A DNA stretch of 64,000 nucleotides from Istiophorus platypterus (taxonomy: Eukaryota; Chordata; Actinopteri; Istiophoriformes; Istiophoridae). Location: positions 23,224,980-23,288,979 of the forward strand of contig CM029124.1 in NCBI GenBank assembly GCA_016859345.1. Direction: 5' to 3'. The position numbers were made by a program, and so were the translations under genes. How positions within the stretch are numbered: the first letter of the stretch is position 1; every line of letters begins with the position of its first letter. The notes under the pieces were generated by a model. It ran no database searches. It was not told the DNA's origin and was given only the letters and a program-made list of their open reading frames with translations. Shown one piece after another: positions 48,056 through 59,800 of the stretch.

Positions 48056-50429
48056 GCAGGGTGCAGGACCCACACGGTGTAGTTCCAGCCAATTGCATTC
48101 CAGAGAAGTGACCATAGCCAGTGATAAACAAAGCATCATAGATCATTCCTCCCTCAGACGGAGCCCAGCGCTGGAGGCAGCGGAAGGGAAAACGGTCAGA
48201 CAGAGGGAGAAGAGGGAGAAAGGAGACAGAGAGAGAAGCAGACAGAGACAAGAGACGACAGAGAGCTCACCGCCTATATGCATCTGCCCCTCTGCTATCT
48301 TCTGATGCTACATTTTGATGCCCTTTTTGCAACTGGAATGCCATTAAAGCCAGCCGCACTGCACGCCTTCAGATTTACTCTCAGTGACAAGAATGAGAGA
48401 GCGAGCCAAAGAGAAAGACATAGAGAGAAAGAGAGGAAGAGGGACAGATGAGTGCCGCAGCTGCTTCTTTCTCCCACTGCCACTGATGCACTGCATTCAA
48501 ATTCAACCACACACAAAAAAAATCCTTAAATAGTTCCCATTTTCCTAAAAGAACAAAAAAGGGCATTCAACACTTACCCACTCCCAGACACAAGAGTCAG
48601 ATTCAGAATTCATCTGAGCCCAGTGTGCCTCACAACAGAAACTCAGATATTCCTCCAAAACAGATGTGTTGAGAGACGCAGTGAGGTTCTCCCTCTTTTG
48701 TTTGTGAGTCTGCCTGGCTAGGTTTCTCTATTTGCATCAGCTGGCTTTTTACAGCTTTGAAGCAGGTGGATGACAAAAACATCAATCTCTCCAGGCACAC
48801 TGTGTGGCATGCATGCTTTGACACACTCCCCCACTAGCTCTATATAGCATAATCACACATTCATATTCTCTCTCTCATGGCTCCTAGAATGAATATGGGC
48901 TCAAAAGGAAACTGAAAGACAAGTGTGCATTGTTGGAGTGTGCTTTTGTAGTAATCATGTTTTGATTGGATTAGAATATAAATTTGCTACTTCTTCAGAG
49001 TTCCATTTGCCATATGTTGAGGCAATTTTATGTTCACTGGTTCACTTAGATTTAAGTTAGCAACAGACAATAACCATGAGCCAGAATCACAAGGTGTCTG
49101 TTTGATTTGTTTCCCACTTCAACCAGCTTATAGCATTAATGTGTTGTTGTTCTTAAAAAAACGTTTTCCTTTGGCGAAGCAGGAATATACAGGTTAATAC
49201 TAAGTAGCTTGGCTATAGTCATGTATTCTGGAACAAGCGTAAGCAGTTTCAATATCAAGTCCAACGTGGGGTTATGCCTAAGTCAAAATAGAGTGGAGCA
49301 TTTAGAAGCTAAAGTAGTTGGTGGACACCAAAACAGAGTTAAAAAGAAAGTGAATACTTAACTTAGATTTATCAGGAATTCAGAAAAAAGTCTACAAATT
49401 AATGATAAAATTGCTCCATAACAGCCTGATATGTAAACAGGCAACTGTTTACAAAAAATGTAGCCGTAACAGTTTTACAAGGTGATTATATGTGTATGTT
49501 GTATTTTCAGCTTGTTCCAATGTCCCCATGTATTCAAAAAAATACTTAAAGCAGCCTTAAGTTACTTTCACACTGTGAGTGGTTGTTGCTGCAGGATCTG
49601 GAAAGATGAGACCTGGAGGACACGATTATAGGAAGAGGTTTTAAAAAGGTGCAGCTCATATTTTGACAAAAAGCAATGACAGAAACCACACAGAAGAAAG
49701 CAACGTGTTATATTATTCAGAGACCTAAGATGCCAGTAAAATTAGATGTGTCCTCACCACCAGTCAACAGACGTTATTTAAAGAAATTTAAATCACTAGT
49801 TGTTTGTAATTACTAGTTGTAAAGAAATACTCTCCAATCCGCCTTTATATTACATACTACACAAGTGTATTGTCAAAATTGCAGTATTTCAGAAACAAGA
49901 AAGAATAAGTGGGGTGAAAGTGAGAGAGAAATTTATCGAGAGACATGTACAAACTAATAATGACACCCAAAACACATTTGTAATTTGAACAAGTCTATTT
50001 CCATTTGTTATGAGGGAAAGGGTGTCTTTCTCCTGTTATTATCTCAATTGCATTGCAGTTTCACGGCTTCAGGCCACCAGTTTGCTCACTCTGCTTTTAC
50101 CTGAGATCACATTTTAGGACTTACTTTACCAGAGTAACTGCGGTGGTTATTCATCTGGCTTGTCTTTTGTCACAGGAATTCTCCTTTCTAGAGCCACAGC
50201 AGTTACAACCTGAGCAGGGGCAGACAGAGGAAAGCCTACGTAAGCCTGATTAAAAGAAAACGAAGCTTTGTGCAGTTCCCAGCGAAAGACAGCGGCTCAA
50301 AATGTAACTGTCACAGCTATTTTGTGTAAAATCATTTACCAGCTGACATCCAAACGCCGCACCACCCTGCGCCTGTCGGAATTCCGATATTTTTAACAGT
50401 TACTGAAGGCAGCTGCGTGACGTGGACGT

Positions 50430-50564
50430 ATGTTCTCCATGGAGGGACGTGCAGCTTTCACCGCTGACTCCGACTCCTCCGACTCCTCCGACTCCTCCGT
50501 CTCCTCCGATTCCTCCGTCTCCTCCGACTCCTCCGTCTCCTCCGACTACATTAGTCCGAGATAA
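50430..50564 (+). other. Upstream ORF of 44 codons, Asp/Val-Ser-Ser repeats
   Basis: ATG at 50430 opens a frame of 44 codons ending at TAA 50562-50564. After MFSMEGRAAFTADS the product is made of DSS and VSS triplets and ends DYISPR. The frame is the same as that of fancl (312 bp to its ATG), but the TAA and further in-frame stops at 50679 and beyond separate them. If the transcript begins upstream of 50430, this could act as a regulatory uORF. Whether it is transcribed or translated is unknown. Confidence 0.45.
50472..50543 (+). repeat. 9-bp minisatellite, 8 copies
   Basis: Eight tandem 9-mers of the form GACTCCTCC with variants GTCTCCTCC and GATTCCTCC, preceded by a 6-bp partial copy. The unit is a multiple of three, so gains or losses of copies keep the upstream ORF in frame. 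Confidence 0.97.
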
Positions 50565-50662
50565 AAACCGAGCGGAGTCTGTGCAGACTGGGTTTTCGTA
50601 GCATCAGCTGCAACATTAAAGCTCACGGGTCACAGACCTATTCAAGTTGGTAAACCACTGCT

Positions 50663-50692
50663 ATGGTGTCAGGCTCGCTAACGTTAGCTTAG
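50663..50692 (+). other. Short upstream ORF, 9 codons
   Basis: ATG at 50663 runs nine codons to TAG at 50690-50692 and ends 49 bp before the fancl start codon, in a different frame. It spans the GCTAACGTTAGC palindrome. Confidence 0.5.
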
Positions 50693-50741
50693 CTTAGGTA
50701 GCGTCCCCCTGGTTTGACCTCTGACAGAAAGTTCACCGGAG

Positions 50742-50837
50742 ATGAGTTCGATGGAGAGTTCACTGGTGAAAGACAACGCCTTACTGTTACCTCTCAACAG
50801 TGAGAGGACCGTCTATGACGGGTTTGTCACTGTCCAG
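50742..50837 (+). CDS. fancl: fancl exon 1 (coding part)
   Basis: 32 codons, MSSMESSLVKDN through YDGFVTVQ, ending on a complete codon before GTAACT (phase 0). It corresponds to the start of the ELF domain. Confidence 0.95.
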
Positions 50838-53800
50838 GTAACTTATTAAACGTATTTGTAGGCTTGTTCTTTATCGACACGAGAACGACCGTCCATTCTG
50901 CTTTGAAAAACATGTCTGAATTTAAAGAAGGGCCGGTTTACTTTCACGAGTGTCTGGCAACAACGTACATTCGGCCATTTATTTTTCACATTTGCACCCA
51001 TCACCACTTACAAGTGAGGCAGTGTTGGCAGAAGTTAATAGTAATGGGATGGGAAGAAACTCCGTAAAGCAGTATTTTATTATTAATGTTACTTGTTTCA
51101 TGCCGAACTGAGTAGTTGGTCACATTGTTTCAGACGTGGGCTAAAGTTAAGTTCAACCCTGAAAGTGCCTCTTTCATTACACAAAAAAAAATTATATTGT
51201 CCAACTTCATAATGGAGTTCAGCATGTTCTCCATAAGTAAGTTTGTTTTTTTTTTTAAAGAAATGACTTGCTCACTTGTATAGTTAGTTTATAAATATTG
51301 CTATCATAATATAGCAGATTTGTCAATCAACTCCCAGTCATGTTTTGGTAGGAACAAGACTTCAGAATGAGGATACTACTACCACCGGATCGCCAACTCA
51401 AACGGGCCAAGTAGGAATTATCGTCTCACCTTGTCCTTACAGGAGAGCTATCCCAGATGTATTGTTGATGTCACAAATTGTGCTAACATTTCAACAAAGT
51501 ACAATATTGGTGTAATCCACAGTGTTCTCACATAGCCTCAGAATATGTGTTTTATTTACTTTGTTGGAGTTGTACATGTTCATCTTTGTATTGTAGGCTG
51601 CACTGCAGTTGGCCGTTAAAACGCCTGTTGCATGGATATGAGAACATAGTTAAGCAGGTAAACTCACACCATACATATAGCACTAAACCCTGTGTTGTGT
51701 TTGCTGCTTGTTGCATCATAATATTTTGTTGTTTTGAGTCAGCTAACTTTGATTGAGATCATGTTGATTGTTCTGTTTTATTTATTTATTTTTCTGTCGT
51801 GTAATTTTGGCTCCTTTGTGTTCGCTGCATCACGCCTGGCATCGTTCCTGTACTCTCTGTCACCCATTAGGCTTGCCTCACTCAGAGGCAGAGAAAAATA
51901 TTTTTCACTGTTTAATTAACATTGCCTAGAAAATGTCCCTATTTGTTATGTGGGCCCTCAGGGTTATTTGGATGAGATTGATATTTCACCCCGGGCTGCA
52001 AAGTTCATTATTTTCACAGCCTTTAAGCTATCATTAATTATTAAAGCTGGTGGCAGCCCCCATTAATCACAAACACTGTGCTTGATTTGAATGGCTGGCT
52101 AGAGGAAAAAAGTAGACACTGTCACTTCATTATCCTCACATTCAAGGATGTCTTTTCTTCTACTTCTCACAGAGGCTGCAGCAGTCGGCCGATCTTGTCA
52201 GTTTCATACTGGAGCTGAAGACTGTCTTGGTAAGAGAGAGAATGACACAGTAGTTAACACGTTCACCTTGACATTGTTGCTTTTAGACGAGGAAGTACAT
52301 GGGAACTCTCAGGCATTATCAGTACCCTTGATTGTGAGGCACACATGTACATATATTTTGGATCTGATTTTTCCAAATTAATTCAGAATTCTGGATTTTT
52401 TGTCCAGAAAATGTGACCCATGTGAATCATGCAGATCCTTAAAAAAAGGGTCTATGCTATGTTGCTGCTTATTTCACTGCTTTTGCCACATATCAACAGC
52501 TCTGCAGTAATGGTAATAGTGAAGAGATGTGTTGTCATGTGTAAGACTAATGAGATGTGAAATCCCAATGTGAAGGTTTATTTTTCATCTAAGGCTTGAG
52601 ACTCTTGATAAGGCAATTTGCCTTGAAAGTAAACATTATATCCAAGCCAGTCAGTGTCTGTAAGGAATTTTAATTGCTGGCTTATACTTGCATTCATTCA
52701 GCTGTTTTTTTTTTGGGGGGGGGGACAGAACCCGGGTTAAAATGAATCTCTTGTGACTCATGATCATGTTGATGGGAATATACATTGGAATCAGCTATAG
52801 TGATCAAGTTTACAGCCATTTACTGCTGATATGGATCAAAAAGCTTGTGACAGAGTCATTCCTATATAAATGCTGTTAAATGATTCACTTATACTAATCA
52901 GGTAATCCACTTACAGTGTTTTGGGGTCTTTCCCTCATGTTTCAATCTGTCTTAGCCTACTAATGCAAGTTGTCATGTGCTTAGGCTCTCCTCTGAATTG
53001 CATGTACAAGGTTTCTGGAGTGCCATAGTGTGTAACAACCATCTCTTTCTGTGCACATTTTGGAACTTTTTGTGGCGGCCCTTGATCACTTTTGCTGTAT
53101 TCATCCTGTTTGCATTTGGCAAAAAGATGATGGTGTGGAATGGTTAAATTGTGTAATAACTTGTATACTAGTCTGGGCTTAAAATAAGCAGCGCTCTTTC
53201 TGTGGTTGCAGGAAGTGAGTCTGAAGAGCCGTCCTGAGTGCAGCTCCATCCCACCTCCACATTATTACTCGCAGCTCATCTCTGAGATGGAGACCCTTGG
53301 GTGGGACAAGTAAGTAGGCCTCTAGGAGCATTAATACCAGCTCTGGAGTAAGGTTTTAAAAGAGCATTAGCTACTCACTTTGTCAAGTGTTTGGACAGTT
53401 GGCTGGGACCGTCATGTTTGCTAGCTTACATGTCACTTTGACAGGTAGCTTACCTGTGTTGTCTGAGGCTTGGGTTGTTCCAATTAACAATCACACCAAC
53501 TAACAAAGCTGAAGGGGTGGTGGCCAATTGGTGAGGACCCTGCTGATTTTAAAATGATTATTCTTTTATATATTATTATTATTTATTTTCGTCAGTGGTG
53601 CAAAATCCATTTATGAAAGATTGTATTCAGTATGCTTTGGTAATCTGCTACTAATTTTCCGAATATTTATTTTATGATTTTAACTAAAATATAATCGTTA
53701 ACTGTGACGGAAGTTATGATTTTGGAAAGCGATGTGAAATTATTTTATCAATAATGTTCATGCTCTGCTTCTTAATTTAGTTTAGTTTATTTAATCAGTG

Positions 53801-56800
53801 GGTACTCGAATGCCTATATGTGATTTGATACGCTCCACTCTAAGTTAACATTTGGAAATGCTCAAATTCTGAGTCTAAAATATTAGGCATCTAATGTAGA
53901 TAAACTAATGCTGAGCTGAGCTGTTGAGTAGCTACATCCTCATCAGGCTTAGCCTAACCAGAGCTGCCATAGATGCTAGGCACTCCCTTGTTTCTTACAA
54001 TTTGAGAGGTTGATATTGTATGAACAGTATTATTAAATTAGTGTCTGCATCAGCTTAATCTAAATGAGTCTGCACTATCATCTTTAGGCTGCATTGGGGT
54101 TATTTTCCATTGCTTATGTTCTGTCGCTTCCATATATGTGCTTGCATATGCAGTGCATGCAGTCTGCCGGACATAGTGACATGGGTGACCATGGGTTAGT
54201 CCTCAGTGCCCAACCTCACCAGGTGTGGATTTATTCCACTTTAATCTACTGCATTTGGCCATAAACACAAATAAATGTTTTTTATATATAACCGTAAGGT
54301 TCAAAATATCATTGCATGTGAAGATTGTTAACAAATGCATTACAGTTTTTATTGTAAAGCTACAGTTGTTTCAGTTTTTAGCCAGCTAAATGGTAAATAA
54401 ACTGGCTGAAATGCAAGTTCAAATTTCAAGCATGTTTACTTGCCGTAATTGTAGTCCCACCAAGAGAAATTGTGCAAGCCTGTATTTTTATTTCCACCAA
54501 ATATTTTTCATCAAACATATCTATAGATAATTCATCTGGTTTTCAAGGTGGTTCTTAAAGATTAATTAAACTAAATGTAAATAGTTGTCTAAGTTGACCT
54601 ATAGTGACAATCAAGTGATAATGAAATCATGTTCATTGTTCCCTTCCCCACTTACGTGGTGGTATGATACTCTGAAAGTTTTGTGTAGACATGATTGCTG
54701 ATGGAGCTTGTTACATGATTATCTAGATGTAAACACTGTATTTTTTTCCTCTTCGATGTTCAAGCTATACAAGGACGTTTCAGCCTCTAAACCCCCAAAT
54801 TTTCATAATTTTGCCTCTGTACACCAATACAGTGGATTTGAAGCCATTAAATGTGATTGAAGTTTAGACATTCACCTTTAATTCGAGGGGCTTTACAAAA
54901 ATGTCACATCAGCTGATTATGAAGTTCAGCTTTTTTTCATACATAGTCCTTCATGTTCAGAGACTTATAGTAATTGGACAATTGATTGACAGTTAGTTTC
55001 ATGTCCAGGTTTGGCCTGTTGCCTTGTTATTTAATGTAAAATTAAGCAGATAAAAGATCTGGAGTGGATTCAAAGTGTTGTCTTTACATATGTTAGCTGT
55101 TGACTCTGCGTTCCAAAGAGGTGTTGATGCAATTGAACAAGGCATCATTAGGCTGAAAAACAAAATAAAACAAACCAAACCTATCAGACAGATGCAGAGG
55201 CCACATCAACAATTTGGTTTGTTCTTAAAAAGAAGGAATGAACTGGTGAGATCAGAAACACTAAAAGACCTGAAGACCACAGAAGACAAATAAAGTGGAT
55301 GATCACAGAATTCTCTTTCCTTGGTGAAGAAAAGAGGCAAGATTATTAAAATTGTGTTACTGTCCAAATACTTATGCATGTAACTGAATTAGCGACTCTT
55401 GAGACAGAGACAAGGGAAAGTTAATGCAACCTCTGTAAACTGTAAATTATTAATTAATTTATTTATTTAAAAACAAATTTAATTAATTAATCATTATTGG
55501 TGGTGGTGTTGTTATTTTTCATATTTTCCCCAGAGATAAGATTAACATACTGAGATGTCTATATGGCTGGAAAAACTCCACTCCTTTAAATGGCCTTATG
55601 AGGCAGCAGTCTAAACCGATTGAGGTCGCAACAACACAACTCTACATTAACAAAAGGCTCTTAGTGACCTCTTTATTTTTAGTTATTGAGTTATAGCTAA
55701 ATCCAGGTCACATTAAATAACTCTTAGCCAATGTGTGGTGACAGACCCAGCTAATACCATCCTCTCCACTCATCAAAAGAGAAGGAGGAGGGGGTGGTAG
55801 TGGTTAGTGGGAAGATATCTGTTCTCCCCCAGCTTGGATTAAGCCTTCACTACTACACTAATTTTCCACTCTCCTATTAATGACCATGGCTACAATTATG
55901 ATATTAGCGAAATGCAAATAGCTCTAATTGAAGAGTCTCAGGTTTTAAAAGGAGATGGGGAGGTGAAGGTATGCTTTATGTTGGAAATGAGACCAACATC
56001 ATTTTCAGTGTCATGTTACGGTTAGGAGACATTATGCACAGTGAACCTCAATCTCTAAAGCACTCGAGTTTCGCTTGGTGTCTTAATTTGTATGGGCTCT
56101 GCTAATAGCCACCAGGGGTATTCAGCTGTAATGCTGTCTGTGTATTGGGTGAGGTAAGTGAGTCTTTCTCTCTCTGTCTGTCTCCATTTCTGCATTTAAG
56201 AGCATGGTCATCTTAATTGGCTGGAGATGGCATACCGTGTGTTAATTAATGGAAAATGAGGTCAAGTAGGTCAGTTGCCATCACTTGGTGGCCCCAAAAC
56301 GTGGCCCAGGTAGCTCTGGGGCTCATTATGGGCACAGCTGGCGCTCCGTGTTCACAGCCTCTTAGTGTATGTATAGGACAGTGTCTCTTCTTATCACAGT
56401 GTTATCACTATGTCACTCTTTGTTGCTGCTCCTCTGAGGCCACTTATAGTGGTTCTCTGACAGCAGGGCACTTCTGGGCCTACCAGGCCTAGGGCTTGCA
56501 GGAGCAGATGATTTCCAACATGAATTTTCTTTTTCTAATCTGTTTTCATTTGTTTTTTATGGTTATTTTTTACATTATTGGGCCATCTAATAAATTGCTC
56601 TTATAGTCTTGATTTAAATGCAGTCACAAATGGTATTAGGAGTTTGCAGTTATATAATTACATCCAGTAAGTGATGATGTTAATAAAATAATAATGATGA
56701 TAACGTTGCAGTTAGTACAGTCAGACTGTAAACCACGCTAATGAATTGATAGGTGTCTGTGTTATTTTTAAAATTTGTGTTTTTTGTGCCCTTCGTTTCC

Positions 56801-59800
56801 ACATGCATTATGTTTGTGTGCATTAGACCTACACTGTCCTCTATGTCCTTTATTGTACCCTGTGTATGCTATCATTTTGCATGTAACTTTCTCATGCAAC
56901 ACAAATACATGCACTCAGCGATGGTGCAAAAAATAGGCAATTGTACTCTGAAGCCAGAGATAAGAGAACATTTATTACTGAAACTGTAACTTATTGATAT
57001 CATTATATCAATAAGAGCAGTATGTCCATATTGCTGAAAAACTCCATTGCTTTATGAAGCAATATTCTAAACTGATTGGGGAGGCTGCAACAATACAGCT
57101 CTACATTAACAAAAGGCTCGTAGTGACTTTCTTATTTTTAGTTATTGAGTTATAGCTATATCCAGGTGAAATCTGTTGATCTCACCGGTCATGAATCATT
57201 TTGTCAACACACTAAAATCTAGACATGTGCACACCAGCACAAACACAAATGTGCGTGGTGTGCACTGTCTGGAAGCAGCTCATTTGGCTGTAGAGTTGCA
57301 AATGGGATGCTCTCATCAGTCTTCCCAGCAGGACGTCTGACTGTCATGCTGTTTCCATCATGGCCAAGTAGGGGCGGCAGCTAGTCACCGCCATCCTGGC
57401 ATGAGATCCCAGAGGAGAGTGAGATCAAAATTTGAGTGTGAGCGATGTACAGATGACTTTTTCACTGTCAGTACTGTTTGTGCAAAACTAAACCTTTAGT
57501 TTATCAATATTGGGCACTGGTCTTATTTGTCCTCTCTTAATAGAGACTAAAATAAGTTGTATGACCACCCCTGATAGTTCCTTTATGAAATGCGTCTGAA
57601 TATAATGCCTCTTATTAGTCTGTTTTGCACTCAGCACATTAATTGTTTTACAGTTTTAATATCCACATGATAAGAGGGTTGAGCAATATGAATATATAGC
57701 AACACACAATATATATCTCAATATTTTGAAATCTCCTCTAGAGCACTTCATAAATGCTGACTTTATCCCTTTGATGCATATAATCCCACCAATATGATGA
57801 TTCTAGAAGTCCCTGCAACATATGTCTACATTAAAACATTCATGTTTATATTCATTATGCAAAAAGGGGTAAATCACAACAAATTTAATAAAAAAAACAG
57901 TATTCAAACCAGGCAGTTGCACACATGTGCTGTTATATTAAACTAAATAATAGCATAATGTAGACTTCCATGCTGTAGCCTAATTATACAGAGCTAGAGT
58001 CCAAGCTCAACAAAGAAGCTTTAAAAACAGAGCTCAAAGCATCAAAAAGGTGATTGATTGGAAAATGAAGAAGCCAGAGTCACAAACATCTTGGATGGTT
58101 GCTTTGGTGTTTTATTCGGTATAGGTGAAGATGTGGATATGCAGAGTGTCAGGTGAAACAAATTTGTGGTAATGCTACCTTTTTTTTGCGGCAGCAAGAT
58201 GCCAAAGCAAGTCTTAAGCCAGCAGCTTAAAAAAAAATATGCAACAATTTGTACTTGAGATACTCATGATGAAGTAATTTACTACATACCACCACAGGCC
58301 ATAATACATAAAATATATTTGACATATTGCCCACCCTTACTTGGAAATTAATTATTATTTATTATTGTTTTGTTTAGTTAGATTTTTATTTCTTATACAT
58401 CCACTTAAACATCCACCTGAAGACAACATACTTCAAAGGTTTTACGTATATACTCTGTTTGGCATTGTACTTAAAATATTTTTACAACAGACTTCCGTCT
58501 TAGAAAAGAACACAGTGCCTGATAAAGTCAAAATCCACAGTTTTGAAACGTAATGTTGGGTTCCAAGTTCCACTAGCTGGTTTAATTTAAGATCCATTTT
58601 CCAATTGATTTAAAAAAATGCATGTTTTTGTTTTTGTTTTTATTAAGAGCTATGTGGAATATGTCTAGGTAGCTGGCTTCTCATTTTTAGTCAGGAATTT
58701 AGCCTGATTAAAACATGACCAACCGCAGATTATAACAACTCTTCAAGTCTGCCTTTATTCAAAAATGTTTTTGGCTTATTGTGACTCCATTTGGGTGGGC
58801 TTCATGGTGCAGAATAATGTATGACCGGAATTGGCCATTAGAAGGTTTGTCTCACATTCATCCGCATGCTAAGTTTCACAGTGCTAACCTTAAATCTCAG
58901 TTTTGGACGTACAACTAGAAGCTGATTTTGTGACATAGCAACTAGTTTGGAAGCTTATCATGGTCCAGACTTTTCAGAGAAGTAGAAAAAAAATTGTGTC
59001 CAAGCAGTTTTGACATGAAAAATATTTGCGCATTAAGAGATTCTGGATATGTCTATGTGAAGTCTTAGATTGTGAGAGCAGAGGAACATTTTCACTCACA
59101 ACTGTGGGCCAACAGTATTGCAGTTCCTCTCTGCAGATATCATTTATGTGATCCTGTTAAATTAATTACAGAAGAATGTCCCAATTAAACTTTCAAAACT
59201 GTAAAACTGTATTTCTGCCTTCTCAGTGAACAAAAGGTGAAAACAGATGTTTGAGATTCAGTTATTTTTAGCTGTAGTCACTTGCAAATTTGAAAGGAAA
59301 AATCTTCAAAAAGATGCAAAAAGTTAGACCCAAAAGACTGATAACTACAAAAGACAAGGGATATGCAGTAATTTAAAGAAGATTAAAGTGAAGGACTTTC
59401 CTTTTAAGAACCAGCATTCTTTAATTCATACTGTCTGCAAAGCACCAACACTTAATTTCTACGATTCCACTTCTTGTTTATTGATTTCTTCATTTGGATA
59501 CTTGTCGCTTTCTGCACTCGTACACGTCTTGTCTCTTCATTGCTGTGTGTGTGTGTGTATGAGAGAGTGAGAGAGTGATATACAGATAATTTTAGAGCTA
59601 GAGAGAGATGGAGTAGCGATGGGGACACACACTGAGTGAGCGTGGTAGCAGAAATTTATCTATCAAGTCAGCTTGCAAGAAAGCTACCCTGAGTCGAATT
59701 GGCAGGATGATGATATCATGCATTTGTAGGGGTAGATGTTAGTGTGCGTATGACACTTAAACGCTGTTGCCTTTCACCGGCATATGACTGCAAGTGTTTG

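Larger units (their letters stand above)
43451..50339. other. Non-coding flank of fancl, CNE-like islands
   Basis: No exon on either strand and no recognisable kinase sequence of VRK2, the head-to-head neighbour of FANCL in mammals. Four CNE-like islands (44260-44850, 45250-45510, 45735-45890, 46215-46480) and three simple repeats are listed separately. 47290-47760 is AT-rich. 47870-48460 is purine-rich. 48840-50330 is AT-rich unique sequence. Confidence 0.5.
50340..50741 (+). promoter_or_regulatory. fancl: fancl promoter and 5' leader, CpG-rich
   Basis: CpG density rises sharply here compared with all flanking DNA and falls again in intron 1, as expected of a CpG-island promoter of a constitutively expressed repair gene. 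No TATA box sits at a sensible distance. An ATF/CREB-like TGACGTGG lies at 50418-50425. Two upstream reading frames and a palindrome GCTAACGTTAGC (50677-50688) lie before the start codon. The transcription start is not determinable from sequence. The region is inferred as the promoter from its position and composition. Confidence 0.65.

Noticed and set aside
47747..48251. Leu-Ser rich frames of up to 130 codons on the minus strand
   Set aside because: Translation of the (GA)n tract and its purine-rich flanks.
43451..50339. Search for VRK2 divergent from fancl
   Set aside because: No protein-kinase motifs (glycine loop, HGDIKAAN-like, ADYG-like) were found on the minus strand upstream of fancl.
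50430..50741. The DSS-repeat frame as an N-terminal extension of FANCL
   Set aside because: In-frame stops at 50562 and 50679 and beyond lie between it and the fancl ATG, and known FANCL N-termini match the 50742 start.
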